Below are positions 1 to 11,416 of a DNA stretch of 64,000 nucleotides, piece by piece (the first letter of the stretch is position 1; each line of letters begins with the position of its first letter). Source of the DNA: Calonectria ilicicola (taxonomy: Eukaryota > Ascomycota > Sordariomycetes > Hypocreales > Nectriaceae). The stretch is taken from NCBI GenBank assembly GCA_020809705.1, contig CP085834.1, positions 1,984,001 to 2,048,000 of the forward strand, given 5' to 3'. The notes beneath the pieces were generated by a model. That model saw only the letters and a list, made by a program, of their open reading frames with translations, did no database searches and was not told the origin of the DNA. Position numbers and translations under genes: made by a program.

Positions 1-222
1 TTCAGATTCTCCAATGTCTGCATCCATTGTACGGGAGGCTGGATCCAGAAGCCACAGGCGCCGAAGGGCCGTGCTAACCGTCATAATTGGCGTTTGATCT
101 GAGAATTCCAAAACTCGCAATGATGGTTCCTGGTTTTTTGATTGGTAGGCTGCGAGGCGATCTTCCTCCATATCTGGGCTACCAGAGCTATTCGACGATG
201 AGTTGGAAGGCTCGTCCGCCAT
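1..222 (-). CDS. Hypothetical protein, N-terminal part (runs off left edge)
   Basis: An open frame of 74 codons starts at an ATG at 222 and reads without a stop to the window edge. It begins with a Ser/Asn/Asp/Glu-rich, probably disordered segment (MADEPSNSSSNSSG, then SPDMEED), followed by more ordinary sequence containing ALRRLWLLDP near residues 52-61. I do not recognise a domain. The low-complexity acidic start is typical of fungal nuclear or cytosolic proteins, but nothing specific can be said. The gene continues to the left of the window. A 73-codon ORF in another frame of the same strand is a shadow of this one. Confidence 0.5.
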   Translation of the reverse strand, partial: MADEPSNSSSNSSGSPDMEEDRLAAYQSKNQEPSLRVLEFSDQTPIMTVSTALRRLWLLDPASRTMDADIGESE

Positions 223-803
223 GGTGACGAGTATTCAAGTGAATCAGAACAAATTCTTTTGGTGTTTGGTAAAATACAACCGACTGCGATGCGATGATTC
301 AAGTGTCTTCAGTCACTCACTATAAATGCTTAAACAGCATCAAGGCTGTGCAAAACAACTCATCCGCAGCTCATGCAGTCAGCTGACTATTGGGTCTAAA
401 GAGGCATCAATCAATCCAGATGGCTTCACATCAAATTTCCCAGTTCCCCTCTTTTTGACCCACTTCTCGCTGCTATACAGTCCGCCACAGCCACAACTGT
501 GCCCATGTAAGACCCACCAGAGTATGATATTTTTGACACTGGAACGTATTCTTTCAGTTACGCAAGCCAGAACTAAAAGCTGAGCGTAACAAACCAGTGG
601 AATGCCAGCATTTTATTCTAGCTCGAACAGCATCCATCATCAAATTATTGGTATAACAAGGCCAATAAAGGGCTTTACTGAAAACAATCTCAGAATACGC
701 CAACATACCACAAAGTTGATCGTCATCCAGCCGTCAGCGAAATTGTTTGATTTTTAACGAAGTAAATACTAGTACATACTATTTGATTGTGAATATTTTA
801 GTG
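223..803. other. Intergenic, no supported gene
   Basis: AT-rich spacer between the divergent 5' end of the left-edge gene and the 3' end of the BTB gene. An 85-codon plus-strand ORF (326-583) has no recognisable motif and is not called. Confidence 0.5.
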
Positions 804-1806
804 CTATTCTTGTTCCATATGCCATGATGGTTCCCTGCGCGGTCGTCTCGGTTGCCTTTGTACCGTTCCAGGCCAAAAAGGCTGTTCATGTTCAAAATCA
901 GGCCCCAAATAATGTTCAATAAAAGAGGGATGGTTGTCAATTCCTCCACTGATCAGTTGTAACACCCGATCTCGTGTCTGCATGGGGCGTTCGGCACTCT
1001 TCTGTCTCCTCTTCTTCTCGACTTTGCAACGGTATAGCACGAGATCATACGGCAATTCCGTAATCTCAAGCATCAATTCCAATATATAATCCTTCTCCAT
1101 AGCTTGAGTATTTTCGTGCAGAATCTCAACAACAACATCTCGCAATCCTCGATCAGCATCAATGACCGTGCCGTAGATAATTTTAACGGCCTCTGCAAAT
1201 TCCTCACTGGGGCAGCCCCCACAATTAGAAATAAGCCGAAAATTCCGTTGCGCCATTGCCTTGAGATCTGGTATGCCATATTTCTCGGCAAGGGCATATA
1301 CCTTTGCATGCAAATTTAGAAACTCAACTGAAAGCCCACCCGTAAACTCCCCTGCATGATTTTGTTGGCTCTACAATACAATAAATCTGGGCTTAGGAGA
1401 AAATTATCTTACCATAAGTATTACTATCCCAGCCCCCGTCATGCAATTTTCGCTTTGACATGCCCTCAACTTTAGGGTCCATTCTGGGGTAGTAGCCATG
1501 ATAAATATAATGGATCATCGCGTCAACAACTTTCGGTTCGTCGTCTGGAAGATTAATAGTGTTTGATTGGCCTTCCTATGGATGATAACAATCATTAGCG
1601 GACGGGGGTCATCAACCCACATTATGAGCACATACTATAAAATTATTTCTAATGGCAGCTTCGAAGAAAGGAGATCTTGGGCAGACCACGGCCTTGTGAA
1701 CAGGGTATTCTACTCCGTCGCATCTTATCAGGAGGTCTGAGTAGATTCCACTTTGGATCCTGTAGACATTTAGATTGACAAACCTTTCGACAGATGGAGA
1801 GTTCAA
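804..1806 (-). CDS. BTB/POZ domain protein
   Basis: Three exons read on the minus strand: 1806-1636, 1575-1413 and about 1327-804, giving about 285 residues. Exon 1 carries the start of a fungal BTB fold (SDLLIRCDGVEYPVHKAVVC, then SPFFEAA). Exon 2 continues it with INLPDDEPKVVDAMIHYIYH and a GGW motif. Exon 3 starts near LHAKVYALAEKYGIPDLK, the usual C-terminal half of the domain. Introns are 60 nt (GTATGT...ATAG) and about 85 nt (GTAAGA...TTCAG); the second acceptor is the least certain junction. BTB domains mediate dimerisation or Cullin-3 adaptor binding. Fungal proteins of this short BTB-only type are numerous and mostly uncharacterised. The C-terminal 60 residues are basic and unique. 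No BACK or Kelch repeats are present. Confidence 0.8.
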
Positions 1807-3452
1807 TACTTATTCATGGCGTCTTGGAGCGCGCTCGATGTTGTGTCGGCGAATCGCATCGTGAGTCTCGATGACGGTTTATTGTCTCTGGAGTAGAGTC
1901 AGGAGTGGAAGATGAAGAAGCTACGCAGATGACAGAAACGGTTTTTTCTCCTGCAATGATAAATCTTATCGTAACATTGTAATTGGTGCCCGCTCGTATT
2001 TCGCTGATTCCTGAAACACTTTTGTCAGCCGTCATCCAGAGTTGCTTTTTTTCACATGACCTGAAGACTCTCCCCATTAGAGCCATTCTCAGCTTTATTA
2101 TTCCTTAAAACTAAGATCTAAATTACTACTACATAGTTGTATGCTAGGAAATTTTTGATGTGTATGCCAATTTTATGAGCGATGCATGGAGACTAGATTT
2201 AAGACCAACAGGATCTCTTCATATCTTCGCCCTATGTTGGATCCGGCCCATTCACTTCAGAACTGTTGTCTCTTTTAACCATCAAAAATTCTATTCAACA
2301 ACTTTTATCTCTCATTTTTATTTCAGAAATGAGGTTGTTTTAAGAAGGACCCTTGAAGCTAGCCTGGTGTTTCTGGGTTATGTCAATGCAACCAAATTGC
2401 AACATGCACGAATTTCTCTTCTTTACATCGAATACGAAGATGAACATTCACTCTACATCTCTGAGAAGAAATGGCGATAAAGAATGAACTTCCATATTTT
2501 CTGCAAAATTTCTGTAAACTCCAGTATGAGTATGTTGTCAAGTTGTATAATTCCAACCATCCTATATAGGGTTAGGGTTAGGGTCATGGCATACCAAATC
2601 AGGTGACCAAGTTTGGATTGTGGACTATCAGAGGATATAAGTCAATTACAGAATCAAATAATTTCCCTATTACACGTTTGAAAGATACTCAATCGCCTGC
2701 TAGCTTTCTTATACTTTCCTCAACATACGACGCGGTCGAACACATAGTTACCCTGTAACTCCCCACTTTCCCGGACGAGGCAAATCACAGTACGTCACTT
2801 TCATCCAGATATTGTCAACATCCTCTAGATGGCTACTCGGTCAGCTATAGTTCTTTCATATTCCAATCTTGGAATCATGTTTTTATCTCTGAATGAGAAT
2901 CCGCACATAAAAAAGAACGTCTGAAATCTGAATCGCTTTCTTCTTTCTTTTCGTTTGGATTTTTGAACCATCTTCTACAACTGTTAATGGGGTCAAGACA
3001 AAGCTCGTCCAAAACTCCGTCATATCCAGAAATTCATAGAATAATTATCAGAGAATGGATGCACGCCCAAGCTCATCCTGATCTGATTTTCATTGCGACC
3101 AGGTTGAAACTGGTTCCAGAAACACGCCAACTGCTTGGTGAGTAGGGATCCACTTGTTTAACTTCATGGGGTTAGCCTTCCGGCTCATAATTTCGACCAT
3201 TAAGTGGATCAGTCATCTCCACCCTAATTAAATTCCCATTTTAGAAGTAGTTCGCCGACAACAGGTTTCAACGTCGGATTGTGATAACTACATTTGGAAC
3301 ACCGGAAAATCTTGGTTGCTGGATTCAATAGATGATTTGGAGTAAAAAATTTTATTTGAATACCATTTTATCGACATATGGAGTTTCAGCTTGTGCTCTA
3401 ATAGAGTGTTGACTTGACCATCAACTGCGAACTTCCTTTAGTGTCCACTCCC
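1807..3452. other. Intergenic, about 1.6 kb
   Basis: This is the promoter side of the BTB gene and the 3' side of the NmrA-like gene. Short ORFs at 1814-2086, 2160-2480 and 2963-3145 show no family motif or convincing splice structure and are not called. A short TTAGGG-type array lies inside at 2569-2583. Confidence 0.5.
2569..2583 (+). repeat. Short interstitial telomere-like repeat
   Basis: The stretch GGGTTAGGGTTAGGG contains two and a half copies of the fungal telomere unit TTAGGG. It is far too short to be a telomere. It could be a chance match, a repair scar, or a telobox-type promoter element upstream of the BTB gene. Confidence 0.6.
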
Positions 3453-4500
3453 TTACCGCTGCGAGACAGCCCAATTATGAGCAGCCAAGGTAGCTTCAGC
3501 CAGGTCCTCTTGAGGCAGTCCAAGGAGGGCATTGTGATTCTCAAACACGCCGTCGCCGGAGTTTTGAAACACACGACCATACATACCCTTCAAAAAGCCT
3601 CTTGCATCGCCCTTGGAGAGCTCTTCGAATCCCTCCTTGAAGCGGTCCGCAGCTGGTTGGTACGAGATGCTCCAGTCCTTGTCCGCTTTACCCATCAGCT
3701 TGTTGACACTATCAAGCATCTCCCGTTGGTTGAGAGTGAAGCTGGAGATGTATACTGGCTTGTTGCAAAACTGAGCCAGAGTGACGGAGTTGTCATTTTC
3801 ATCCTCTGGAAGCCTTTTCATATTGACAAGTGTGGCTAATGCACGCCCAGTCTGAGGCCAAGTGGTCGTATTGACTTTTGTCTTTCCCTCATCGTACAGG
3901 GTCACACTGTTATTGGGGAAATCGAATCCATACGTAGATGGTCCTACACCCAAGCTGTATTCATACCAGAAATTGGGAGTCAGGCCGATCCAGTTCGATC
4001 CAACCTCCTCTACCTCTTTGACGTTGGCAAGAATGTATTGAAGAGCTGGAATATCTTCCAGCAGCTTCGGCTTGTTGTATATGTCAATACCATACGCATT
4101 CGGCACGATGTAAGGCACGCCTGCCTTAGCGGCCGCTTTGACAAGTTTGCTATGGGTGTCTGGGGGCGCGGTCAATGCCAGAGTAATGACCAAGAAGTCT
4201 TGACCTGTCAATGCTGCAACTAGCGTGTCTTCGTCATTATAATCTACGAAGGCCACTTTGACACCGTCTGGAACAGCAGTGCTGCTGCCTGCGCGGGTGA
4301 GGGCAGTCAAGGTCTGTTTTCCAGACTTGAGAAGATATTCCGTGAAAACTTTGCCGACTTGTCCAGTGGCCTAAAGGATGTCAGTATTGTGAAAGCATTT
4401 CAAAAGAGCCCAGCCCAGAAATACGGACCCCGACGATAGCGACATTCTTAATAGCATTGACGAAGCCGGGAGGCTGATTCTTTGCGTATTGTGCTGCCAT
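3453..4500 (-). CDS. NmrA-like / isoflavone-reductase-like NAD(P)-binding protein
   Basis: Two exons (4500-4429 and 4370-3453) encode 329 residues. Splicing joins NVAIVG to ATGQVGK, which restores the Rossmann glycine motif GATGxxG at residues 24-30; that fit fixes the intron even though its donor (GTCCGT) is weak. CTGAC precedes the acceptor. Downstream are the family's usual features: VDYNDEDTL after beta-3, a DFLVITLAL strand, and AGVPYIVPNAYGID. The family includes the nitrogen regulator NmrA and many plant-like phenylcoumaran or isoflavone reductases. Some members only sense NADP, so activity on a substrate cannot be asserted. A TATA-like run lies about 76 bp upstream of the ATG. Length is normal for the family and no defect is visible. 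Confidence 0.85.
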
Positions 4501-4575
4501 TTTGAATTGAGTGCTCTTAGATGGAAATTGTATGCCAAGATTGAGATGTACGAGACTGTGGGAGGATGCTTCATG

Positions 4576-4585
4576 ATATATATAT
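4576..4585 (-). promoter_or_regulatory. TATA-like element of the NmrA-like gene
   Basis: An alternating AT run lies about 76 bp upstream of the ATG at 4500, a normal distance for a fungal core promoter. This is inferred from position only. Confidence 0.35.
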
Positions 4586-5163
4586 TCACAACGGATGTGA
4601 CATGGAAACTGACCCGGCCCATTAGCGTGACATAAAACCTGTCTTCACCTTCTAGCAGCTTCCCCGAAAACGCTCGGATTTCCGAAATAGTACGGATGCA
4701 TGTGTATGGGTGGCTGATTAATTGATCTCATGTTGCATTAGGCATACAGCGGTTACGATAACCCTCGTGAGTTTAGGTGGGTGAGTGAGTATACCTTCTT
4801 CACATGGTAATGACGGCGAGTCCGAGGCGGAGAATAAAGTTTAAACAGTCAGACAATTTTTCGTGTTTCTAACGCTATTAAGCCTAAAACCGAGTGTTGA
4901 AGCCTAAGTCCGTACTTATAAATGCATGCAGTTGTCGGTGAGAATCACACGAATTGCTGAAAAACAAGCGGGACGCTTGAAAAAGCCACTATAAATATCA
5001 CTAGATTCACACTAGAATAGAATGAATTACCTAGCTAACTGGCTTTAGTTAGCGTGGCCTGTATTTATCAAAGCTCCACTGTACAAGACAAAATTATCAA
5101 GTTTCTGAGTCTGACCGGACTCTGACTGACTAACTAGATACAGAAAATTCGCTTAATAGAAGC

Positions 5164-5183
5164 CATTGAGGACTACCTCAATG
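5164..5183. repeat. Perfect inverted repeat, 8-bp arms
   Basis: CATTGAGG and CCTCAATG are separated by the 4-nt loop ACTA. The repeat lies about 345 bp upstream of the MDR gene. It could be a dimeric-regulator site or a chance hairpin. Confidence 0.5.
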
Positions 5184-5527
5184 AGTAATGTATTGGTTCA
5201 ATTGGGTATGGATGGGACCAGCCGTGGCCAGCAAGGTAGAAATCATCAGTGACGGACTCTTCCTTCCGTGCAGCAACCTCTGAAGCACAGTCCCACCCAA
5301 AGTAATACTAAGTGTCGTCTCCAATATTTGGTCCACTTTGTTTTTGCCACCGTTATCTCATCAAGCGACTTACGTCACAGCGGTGGTTGAATACCGCTCT
5401 CATTTCGCACTCATACCATGGCATTATACATATATTAGGACTCCCCAGAGTTTTGTTTATTATACCTCAAGATATTTGTGCATTTCAAGACGAATCCCCT
5501 TACGTTCAGCTACCTATACTAATCAAC

Positions 5528-6827
5528 ATGACCACAATGAAAGCTCTTGTACTAAAGCCAGCTCAAAAGTCTACGAGCGTTGAGGACATAGCCAGGCCGG
5601 AACCTGGCCCAAACGAGATCCTTATTCGTGTCCATGCTGTAGCATTGAACCAAGTGGATTTGATGAATGCCATCAACCCCATGGCTGTACAAGACCAACG
5701 CGTGCTGGGGTCTGATTTCGCCGGAGAGGTTGTTGAACTGGGAAAGGGTATTATTGACCTCAATGACTCAAGAGTTCAAATTGGAGCCCGAGTAGCAGGG
5801 CTTTTGCAAGGAGGTAAGTGAAAAATAATGTCTCATTCAAAATATCTTTAGTCATCATGAAAATTCAACTGATATTCGTGCTAGCGTCTTCGGTAAACGA
5901 CCGCCCTGGTGCATTTGCAGAGTACCTTGCCGTTGACTATGACCTTACTTGGAAAGTTCCCCATAGCATGAGCCTTGAGCAAGCTGCAAGCATCAGCTTA
6001 TGTGGCGTCACTGCCGCTCAGGGTGTGTTTGAACGTCTGCAACTTCCATGCCCATTCTATGAGACGGAGGGATTTCCCCAAGCGGAGGGACCAATCAATG
6101 TGTTCATCTATGGCGCATCTTCTTCTGTGGGTTTATACGCTGCCCAGTTTGTCAAAGCATCCCGTAAGGCATCTGGTCGGGAGGTACGACTGATTGGAGC
6201 GGCGAGTCCCTCAAATCATAGCCTCTTGTACAGCGCACCATATTCATATGATCTCCTGGTCGACTACCGTGACCCAGAATGGCCTGAAGCAGTCCGCAAG
6301 GCTACTGCAGGCAAAGGAGTTCACTATGCTATTGACGCGATTTCTAAGGGCTCTACAGTAGAGCAAACTGACTCCGTCATTATGCCAGGTGGGAAATTCG
6401 CCATTTTCCGATCCCCAGATGCTGGGAGCTTTGACCTCGCAAAACTCAAGACAAAACCCATCTTTGGTGCTGTCTGGAGCGCACTTGGCGTTGAAATCGG
6501 GTATCACGGCAAGTACAGTGTGTGAAAACAACGTGATAGTTTACTGACATTTGGGCTTTCCCAGGTTTGACCTTGCCCGCCAACCCCAAAGCACGCGCCT
6601 TCGCCTCAGCATTGTACCAGTATCTAGGTCGCGGAACCGAGTTGGACGAAATCAAGCTACAACCGAACCCCATCCGCGTCATGCCTGGGGGCCTGGAGAG
6701 AATCCCACTGGATGGATTTAGGCTTCTTGGTGGTGGTGTCAAAGTGGGGGAACAGGATCAAGACAGCAACCAAGAATACCTTAGGCCGATTAGTGGCGAG
6801 AAGATTGTCTACACCCTCTCGTCTTGA
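5528..6827 (+). CDS. MDR-family zinc-less oxidoreductase / trans-enoyl reductase-like (ToxD-like)
   Basis: Three exons (5528-5813, 5885-6517, 6565-6827) encode 393 residues. The N-terminal GroES-like domain shows MKALVLKP, PGPNEILIRVHAVALNQVD and LGSDFAGEVVELG. The cofactor domain has the NADPH glycine motif in YGASSSVGLYAAQF near residue 170 and continues to GKGVHYAIDAI and PGGKFAIF. The C-terminus (SGEKIVYTL) is typical of this fungal clade. Known members include ToxD and stand-alone trans-acting enoyl reductases that work with polyketide synthases; others are general quinone or alkenal reductases. No PKS is nearby, so the substrate is unknown. Introns of 71 and 47 nt have donors GTAAGT and GTGTGT. 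The ATG at 5528 was chosen because it directly precedes the conserved MKAL segment; an in-frame upstream Met at 5312 would add an unrelated 72-residue extension. Confidence 0.82.
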
Positions 6828-9316
6828 ATGAATTCTTAGCATGTTTTTAGACTAGCACTCCACTTTCAAGGCCTTAGCGCCACCAAGCAGCCATGTCGGT
6901 GCTACCCAAACACAGCTAGCCTTCCGGAGGTGGTGGGCGTTATTAAAGTTTTTTATTTCGGATCTAGCTCCTTGATGGCTTCCAACAACGGTGACATGTG
7001 AAATGTAGACTGATATTACTAAGGTGGTACCCCGGGATTCTGCGTCCGGCACAAGGGAGAGGGTATTGGTAAGCGTCTATTATTCATCTAATATCCAAAT
7101 TCCTGTGGGTTGGTTGGATGAACCGAGAAAGCGGTCTGATCCCGATGCGTAAAACTAAGTCCGTAAACTCCGGGGCTCATGCCACTCAGCTTCAACACTT
7201 GTTGCAATCCTACATAGAGCACTTGCAGGGGAAATCGACTTTTGGATTTTAGATTGGAACATCTTTCCTTGGGCAGTTTTTCCCGACTGCAAATTATAAG
7301 TACAATCAAGAGCCATCAAGAAGTGAAAGTAGTTCATCGATTCTGAAACATCGGGCCAGCTTTTCTTCATAATTGTAATCAAATAAAGACATTAGCTGTT
7401 CGCTTTTTGCAAGAATTTATGATTACCAACCATTCATTTAGACCACATCATTAGAATCTAAATTTAATTAATCTCTGATTCAGTTTAGCAAAAAGGCTAT
7501 CTTTTCTTTTCTCGTTGGATTTGAGACCTTAGCTTTTGTACTTCGACTAAATCAGTCATTTGCTGTAATTATGGAGGAAATGGTGTATCTAATCACCTCG
7601 GAGTCTGTTATGAGTGAGAATTGCTGGGAGGGTGACATACCTCCCTAAGATGCATTGATTTCTAATTAGGCATATCGCAGATCCCAACCCGCCAGTGAGT
7701 TGAATTTAACAATAAGAATAAAAGATTCTATCGAATGAATAAGAATTTTATCGTCTATATCGAATTTGAGCTCTTCAATCTCGGCCAAATGTGTTGGAGA
7801 TCCTGATGAGCATATTCACCATAGTACCTGAAGATTAATTGTACTTGCGATCGACAGCTTTAAAATTTCCATAAACAACTAATGGTTGGGCGGCGTATCC
7901 TCCTCGATATCTATTGGCTGTAGCCCCGCCGGTTAAATTCCATCAACGCGGATCAGCCTGTGGCGTTGGCCAACGTAATGGAATTTCTGTCTTGTCCCAG
8001 CATGGATATGCACACATCCGGGATGGCCGGCACTTTTTATGTTTAGATATGGGAATCTGAATCTCATTTTCCCTTTTCACCAAGGTGGAATATGTATAGG
8101 GAGATATCAAGTAAGGGTCCTTGCTCCTTTCTTCAATGCACCTGCGGTGCATCTGATCTTAGATCACTATTAGCGAGTTGAATTGTCCCAAGGCGACATG
8201 CAAGACATTGGCTTAAGGGCGCACACAGTCAATCTAAGGCTACGTATCACTAGCAAATGAGATCAATACAAAAAGTCGCACCTAAATAAGGTTGTGATTA
8301 AACTTAAACTAATGTTTCACGGCAGTTATGAAATGGTGTGTTGCTGACGACCTAAACATGATGATTGACGTCAACATTGGGTCAAAAAGCAATCGCAGAA
8401 GGAGGAGCCCCACATATTGAAAAGCCATGGTTGAGTGAGCATTGTCAACTCACCTTTACTTAGGCATGGGGATAACTTCCTTTGTGTTTATAAAATGGCC
8501 GGACCATCGATATGGCGATGCTGCTTTTGGATCGAGCATGAAACATTGTGCATCATAGTAAATTAAAATACTCGCTGATACTGGTATTGATTGCTACCTA
8601 GGGTGATCTTCATTGATGTTTCGGATTTATGTGACACTCTCCCTGATGAGAATACTTGCTTCGTGGGATAAGGTAGCCACGTGGTGAACGATCATCTTTC
8701 TTTGGGGGACTCCTCGGCCAATGCGCTTGCAAAAGCGAGGTTGCATGTACTCAGGAATGATTTTAATGATCTTCAAGAGAGTTGGACAGGATTAATGAGC
8801 ATATAGCTAATATGTGTCTTCATAGTCATTTTTCATGCCCAAGGTACAATGGTGCTTAATTGGCTGGGTAAACGGATGTAAAAGGTGGCTATGATTCAGC
8901 TGTACAGGCCCCCAAGGTGACATCATATTCATCATCAAAAACCCATGCCGTACAAATAAAAGTCATTGACAAGGAAATCAATTCTGGCTATGACGATCGC
9001 CAAGATTATGCAGATGAGAAGGTTGACTCTCGGATCCTGAAAATAACGAAAACCAGCAATATCTCGAGTGCGTATTGACGTGAATGTGACCTCAGATTCT
9101 ATGAGGCTAAGAACTCTGAATGACAAATTATGAATGTAATATAAGTAAGGTTGAAAATGGAAATCATTGATCTCTCCATCTGTATATAAATATCACCCTT
9201 GGACTGTCGTGACGTGGCGTATGTTGCTTACAATCTTGCATCCAACTGAATCATTTAATTCCTACTCCCATACAATCTCTTCTATCTGCAAATTTGTCGT
9301 CGAGTCCCACGCTATC
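6828..9316. other. Intergenic, about 2.5 kb, AT-rich
   Basis: I scanned the short ORFs here (6852-7052, 7088-7382, 7943-8152, 8935-9126) and found no domain motif, no coherent exon series and no transposon signature. The right end holds the TATA element of the proline-rich gene. Confidence 0.45.
9183..9190 (+). promoter_or_regulatory. TATA box of the proline-rich secreted protein gene
   Basis: TATATAAA lies about 130 bp upstream of the ATG at 9317. It lies downstream of an in-frame ATG at 9167, which argues that 9167 is not the translation start. Confidence 0.5.
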
Positions 9317-9649
9317 ATGCAGATTAAAAATATTGGTATCGCGGCCGTCTCTCTGGCTCTCCTAGCTCAGGCCCATCCTGGAAGGAAAGGAGCTGCAAAG
9401 GGCTGTGAGGTTCCTGGGAGGGGACCAAATGCGGCGGCGACAGCAGTTCCCCCTCCTCCTCCTCCTCCTGACAATGGTCCTCCTCCTCCACCAGATGGCC
9501 ATGTCCCTCCCCCTCCGCCAGATGGTGATGGTCCTCCTCCACCACCCGATGGCGGTCCTCCCCCCGATGATCATGTTCCTCCCCCTCCCCCTGACGATCA
9601 TGTTCACTCTCCTCCTGACGGTTATGGTCCTCCTCCACCACCTAAATAA
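9317..9649 (+). CDS. Small secreted proline-rich repeat protein
   Basis: A single exon encodes 110 residues. Residues 1-19 are a clear signal peptide (MQIKNIGIAAVSLALLAQA, predicted cut before HPGRKG). After a short linker containing the only Cys (KGCEVPGRG), the rest is a tandem array of a unit of about 9 residues, PPPPPDGHV and variants (PDNG, PDGDG, PDGG, PDDHV, HSPPDGYG), ending PPPPPK. Poly-Pro tracts spaced by Asp/Gly/His suggest an extended polyproline-II rod in the cell wall or extracellular space; His and Asp pairs could bind metal. No GPI signal is seen. The start at 9317 is preferred over 9167 because it gives the signal peptide and lies downstream of the TATA box. Function is unknown; a wall protein or a candidate effector are both possible. 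Confidence 0.7.
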   Translation: MQIKNIGIAAVSLALLAQAHPGRKGAAKGCEVPGRGPNAAATAVPPPPPPPDNGPPPPPDGHVPPPPPDGDGPPPPPDGGPPPDDHVPPPPPDDHVHSPPDGYGPPPPPK

Positions 9650-11245
9650 CCTTGTGGTGACCAAGAGACCATCGAGCTTGATAAATTGCGCGGAGGGCTT
9701 TTGCGAAGATCAGACCTACAAATATTCCGACTCTTTGCCCGTGATCCTGCTGGGAAGAATTGACGGGAAGTTTTGTTCTGTGGGAATAGGACGGTTTCTC
9801 CGAAATTGACAAATTCGTTTTCAAAATGGATAATTCACAACTTTTATCACTACAAACTCTATTGCTGTAATTAATTCAGCCCCTGTCATTACAGTTTATA
9901 ATGATATGAACTCAGTTTGTTTTCTATTAGCAACAGCGCAAATAAGTGACCTCCCTTCCTAATGGAAAACCGCCCTCATGTGGGTGTAATAACTAAAACG
10001 ACACCGCAACACACTGTACGGGACTTTCTAATATGTTAAGAGATTACCTTTCGCCACTTATGATGATTGTGATGACCAAATATCAAGGGCCTTGACAAAA
10101 TATCATTCAGGCTGGATGCACACAGTTGCCCGAATGGAGAATGGAATGGAGGAGTTTAAATGGAAAAGGGGATTCAAATCACGCAGCGCAATCTACTACC
10201 ACATACTAGGAAGGGACAGATTTGGGCTGGGTATGTGAGGACATCGTCATCATTTTTAGTAGTTCGATACGTCTCAGTCAGTGTCGATGATGAAGCGTGA
10301 GCGGATTGAGACCAGTGCCATCCTCATTCTATGCCCCACTTGAAGTGGGCCTCAACGCGGACTATCTAGCTTCCGTTCCGAATTGCGAATGAGACTCTGA
10401 TCCCTCTCATCACGTGCTTTTCTCTTGAGATTCTAGCTGCCCATCCTTAACGCGCAGGGATTGAGCCCATACCCAACGCAGAGAGCAAGCCACGCCACAG
10501 CCACCGTGGACATCGCCTCAGAAGTGGAGCAAAGAAAATGGCGCGGAACATAGGTATCCCGATCCGGATGGCAGGGTGTTCAAGCTGGACCAACAGCCAC
10601 CCGCCCAGGAATCCCGCCAAGGTCAGGGTTCGATTCCACAATTGTGGGTGTCCAGCATCATTTTTTAAAACGTCATCCCTCGTACGTATGAGAGAGGCAA
10701 TGCGCACACCATAGAACAGGACCAAGAAGAATTATTATCTGATTTTGAGATATAGACGGCGAGCACACAACACCCGGTCTTATTTATTCTGGAAGTATTC
10801 AACCATCAAGAGTATCGTGCCTACCTTTATTTGATCCACAGCCTTTAAGTTTGAATCGGCGCTTTCTTTGCAGCTTGGTTGGGGACAGATACCTTACTTT
10901 CCCTTCTTCTACTTTTGTGTTCAGGTGTAGCTCGTAAATGAGTTTTTAACGGGGCTTTGGGGAGTAAATGCGATCCGTAGCGATCGTGACAATCTATTGA
11001 TTGGCATTCAACCCATCCTTAGTTTCCAAGGGCGCCTTCTCTTGTGAGAAGGAAACAGTAGATAATGCCACGACGCCAAGCACAGTGACATCCATAAAAT
11101 GAATGGCAATCTATTTCGTGATTGCCACCTCCATCAGGGATTGTGATTGCTTACTCTTGTTCCATTAAATACATGCGAATATAGTAACAGATAATCCAAA
11201 CAGACTTGAACACAACCTTCCACGGTCGCGTAGTATTTCCTTGCT
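9650..11245. other. Intergenic, about 1.6 kb
   Basis: This is the 3' side of the proline-rich gene and the 3' side of the FAD oxidase gene, so convergent ends. A 92-codon minus-strand ORF (10447-10725) shows no family match. I see nothing else that can be named. Confidence 0.45.
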
Positions 11246-11416
11246 TCACTCCCGGATGACGCCAAAAAAGCTAAACTTTCCTTCTGGGTCATACTTGTGC
11301 TTTAGTGACCCAAGACGCTTCTGGCGCCACACTTCTGCGCCATAGTATTCTTCGGGCGACTCATCACCATCGGCGTAATTGACGTATACACGCCTAATCT
11401 TATAGCCAGAGCCCTT
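11246..11416 (-). pseudogene. C-terminal BBE segment of FAD oxidase beyond an in-frame TAG
   Basis: Directly after the TAG at 11419-11417 the same frame continues for 56 codons to a TGA at 11248-11246. The encoded segment (KGSGYKIRRVYVNYADGD, then EEYYGAEVWRQKRLGSLKHK and YDPEGKFSFFGV) is the conserved berberine-bridge-enzyme C-terminus, so this is former coding sequence of the gene upstream. The stop sits where family members often have Gln or Glu before KGSGY. CAG to TAG is a single C-to-T change. Confidence 0.8.

Larger units (their letters stand above)
4501..5527. other. Divergent promoter region
   Basis: About 1 kb separates the minus-strand NmrA-like gene from the plus-strand MDR reductase, so the two share a divergent intergenic region. 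No ORF in it is supported. It contains a TATA-like run (4576-4585) and a perfect 8-bp inverted repeat (5164-5183). Confidence 0.5.

Noticed and set aside
2160..2480. 106-codon plus-strand ORF
   Set aside because: No family resemblance, unusual composition and no supporting context.
9324..9664. Minus-strand and shifted ORFs across the proline-rich repeats
   Set aside because: They are shadows of a repeat array; the plus-strand frame alone gives a signal peptide and natural stop.
10447..10725. 92-codon ORF and a GGTTCGATTCC box resembling a tRNA T loop
   Set aside because: No cloverleaf can be folded around the box (T stem fails at the third pair), and the ORF has no recognisable family.
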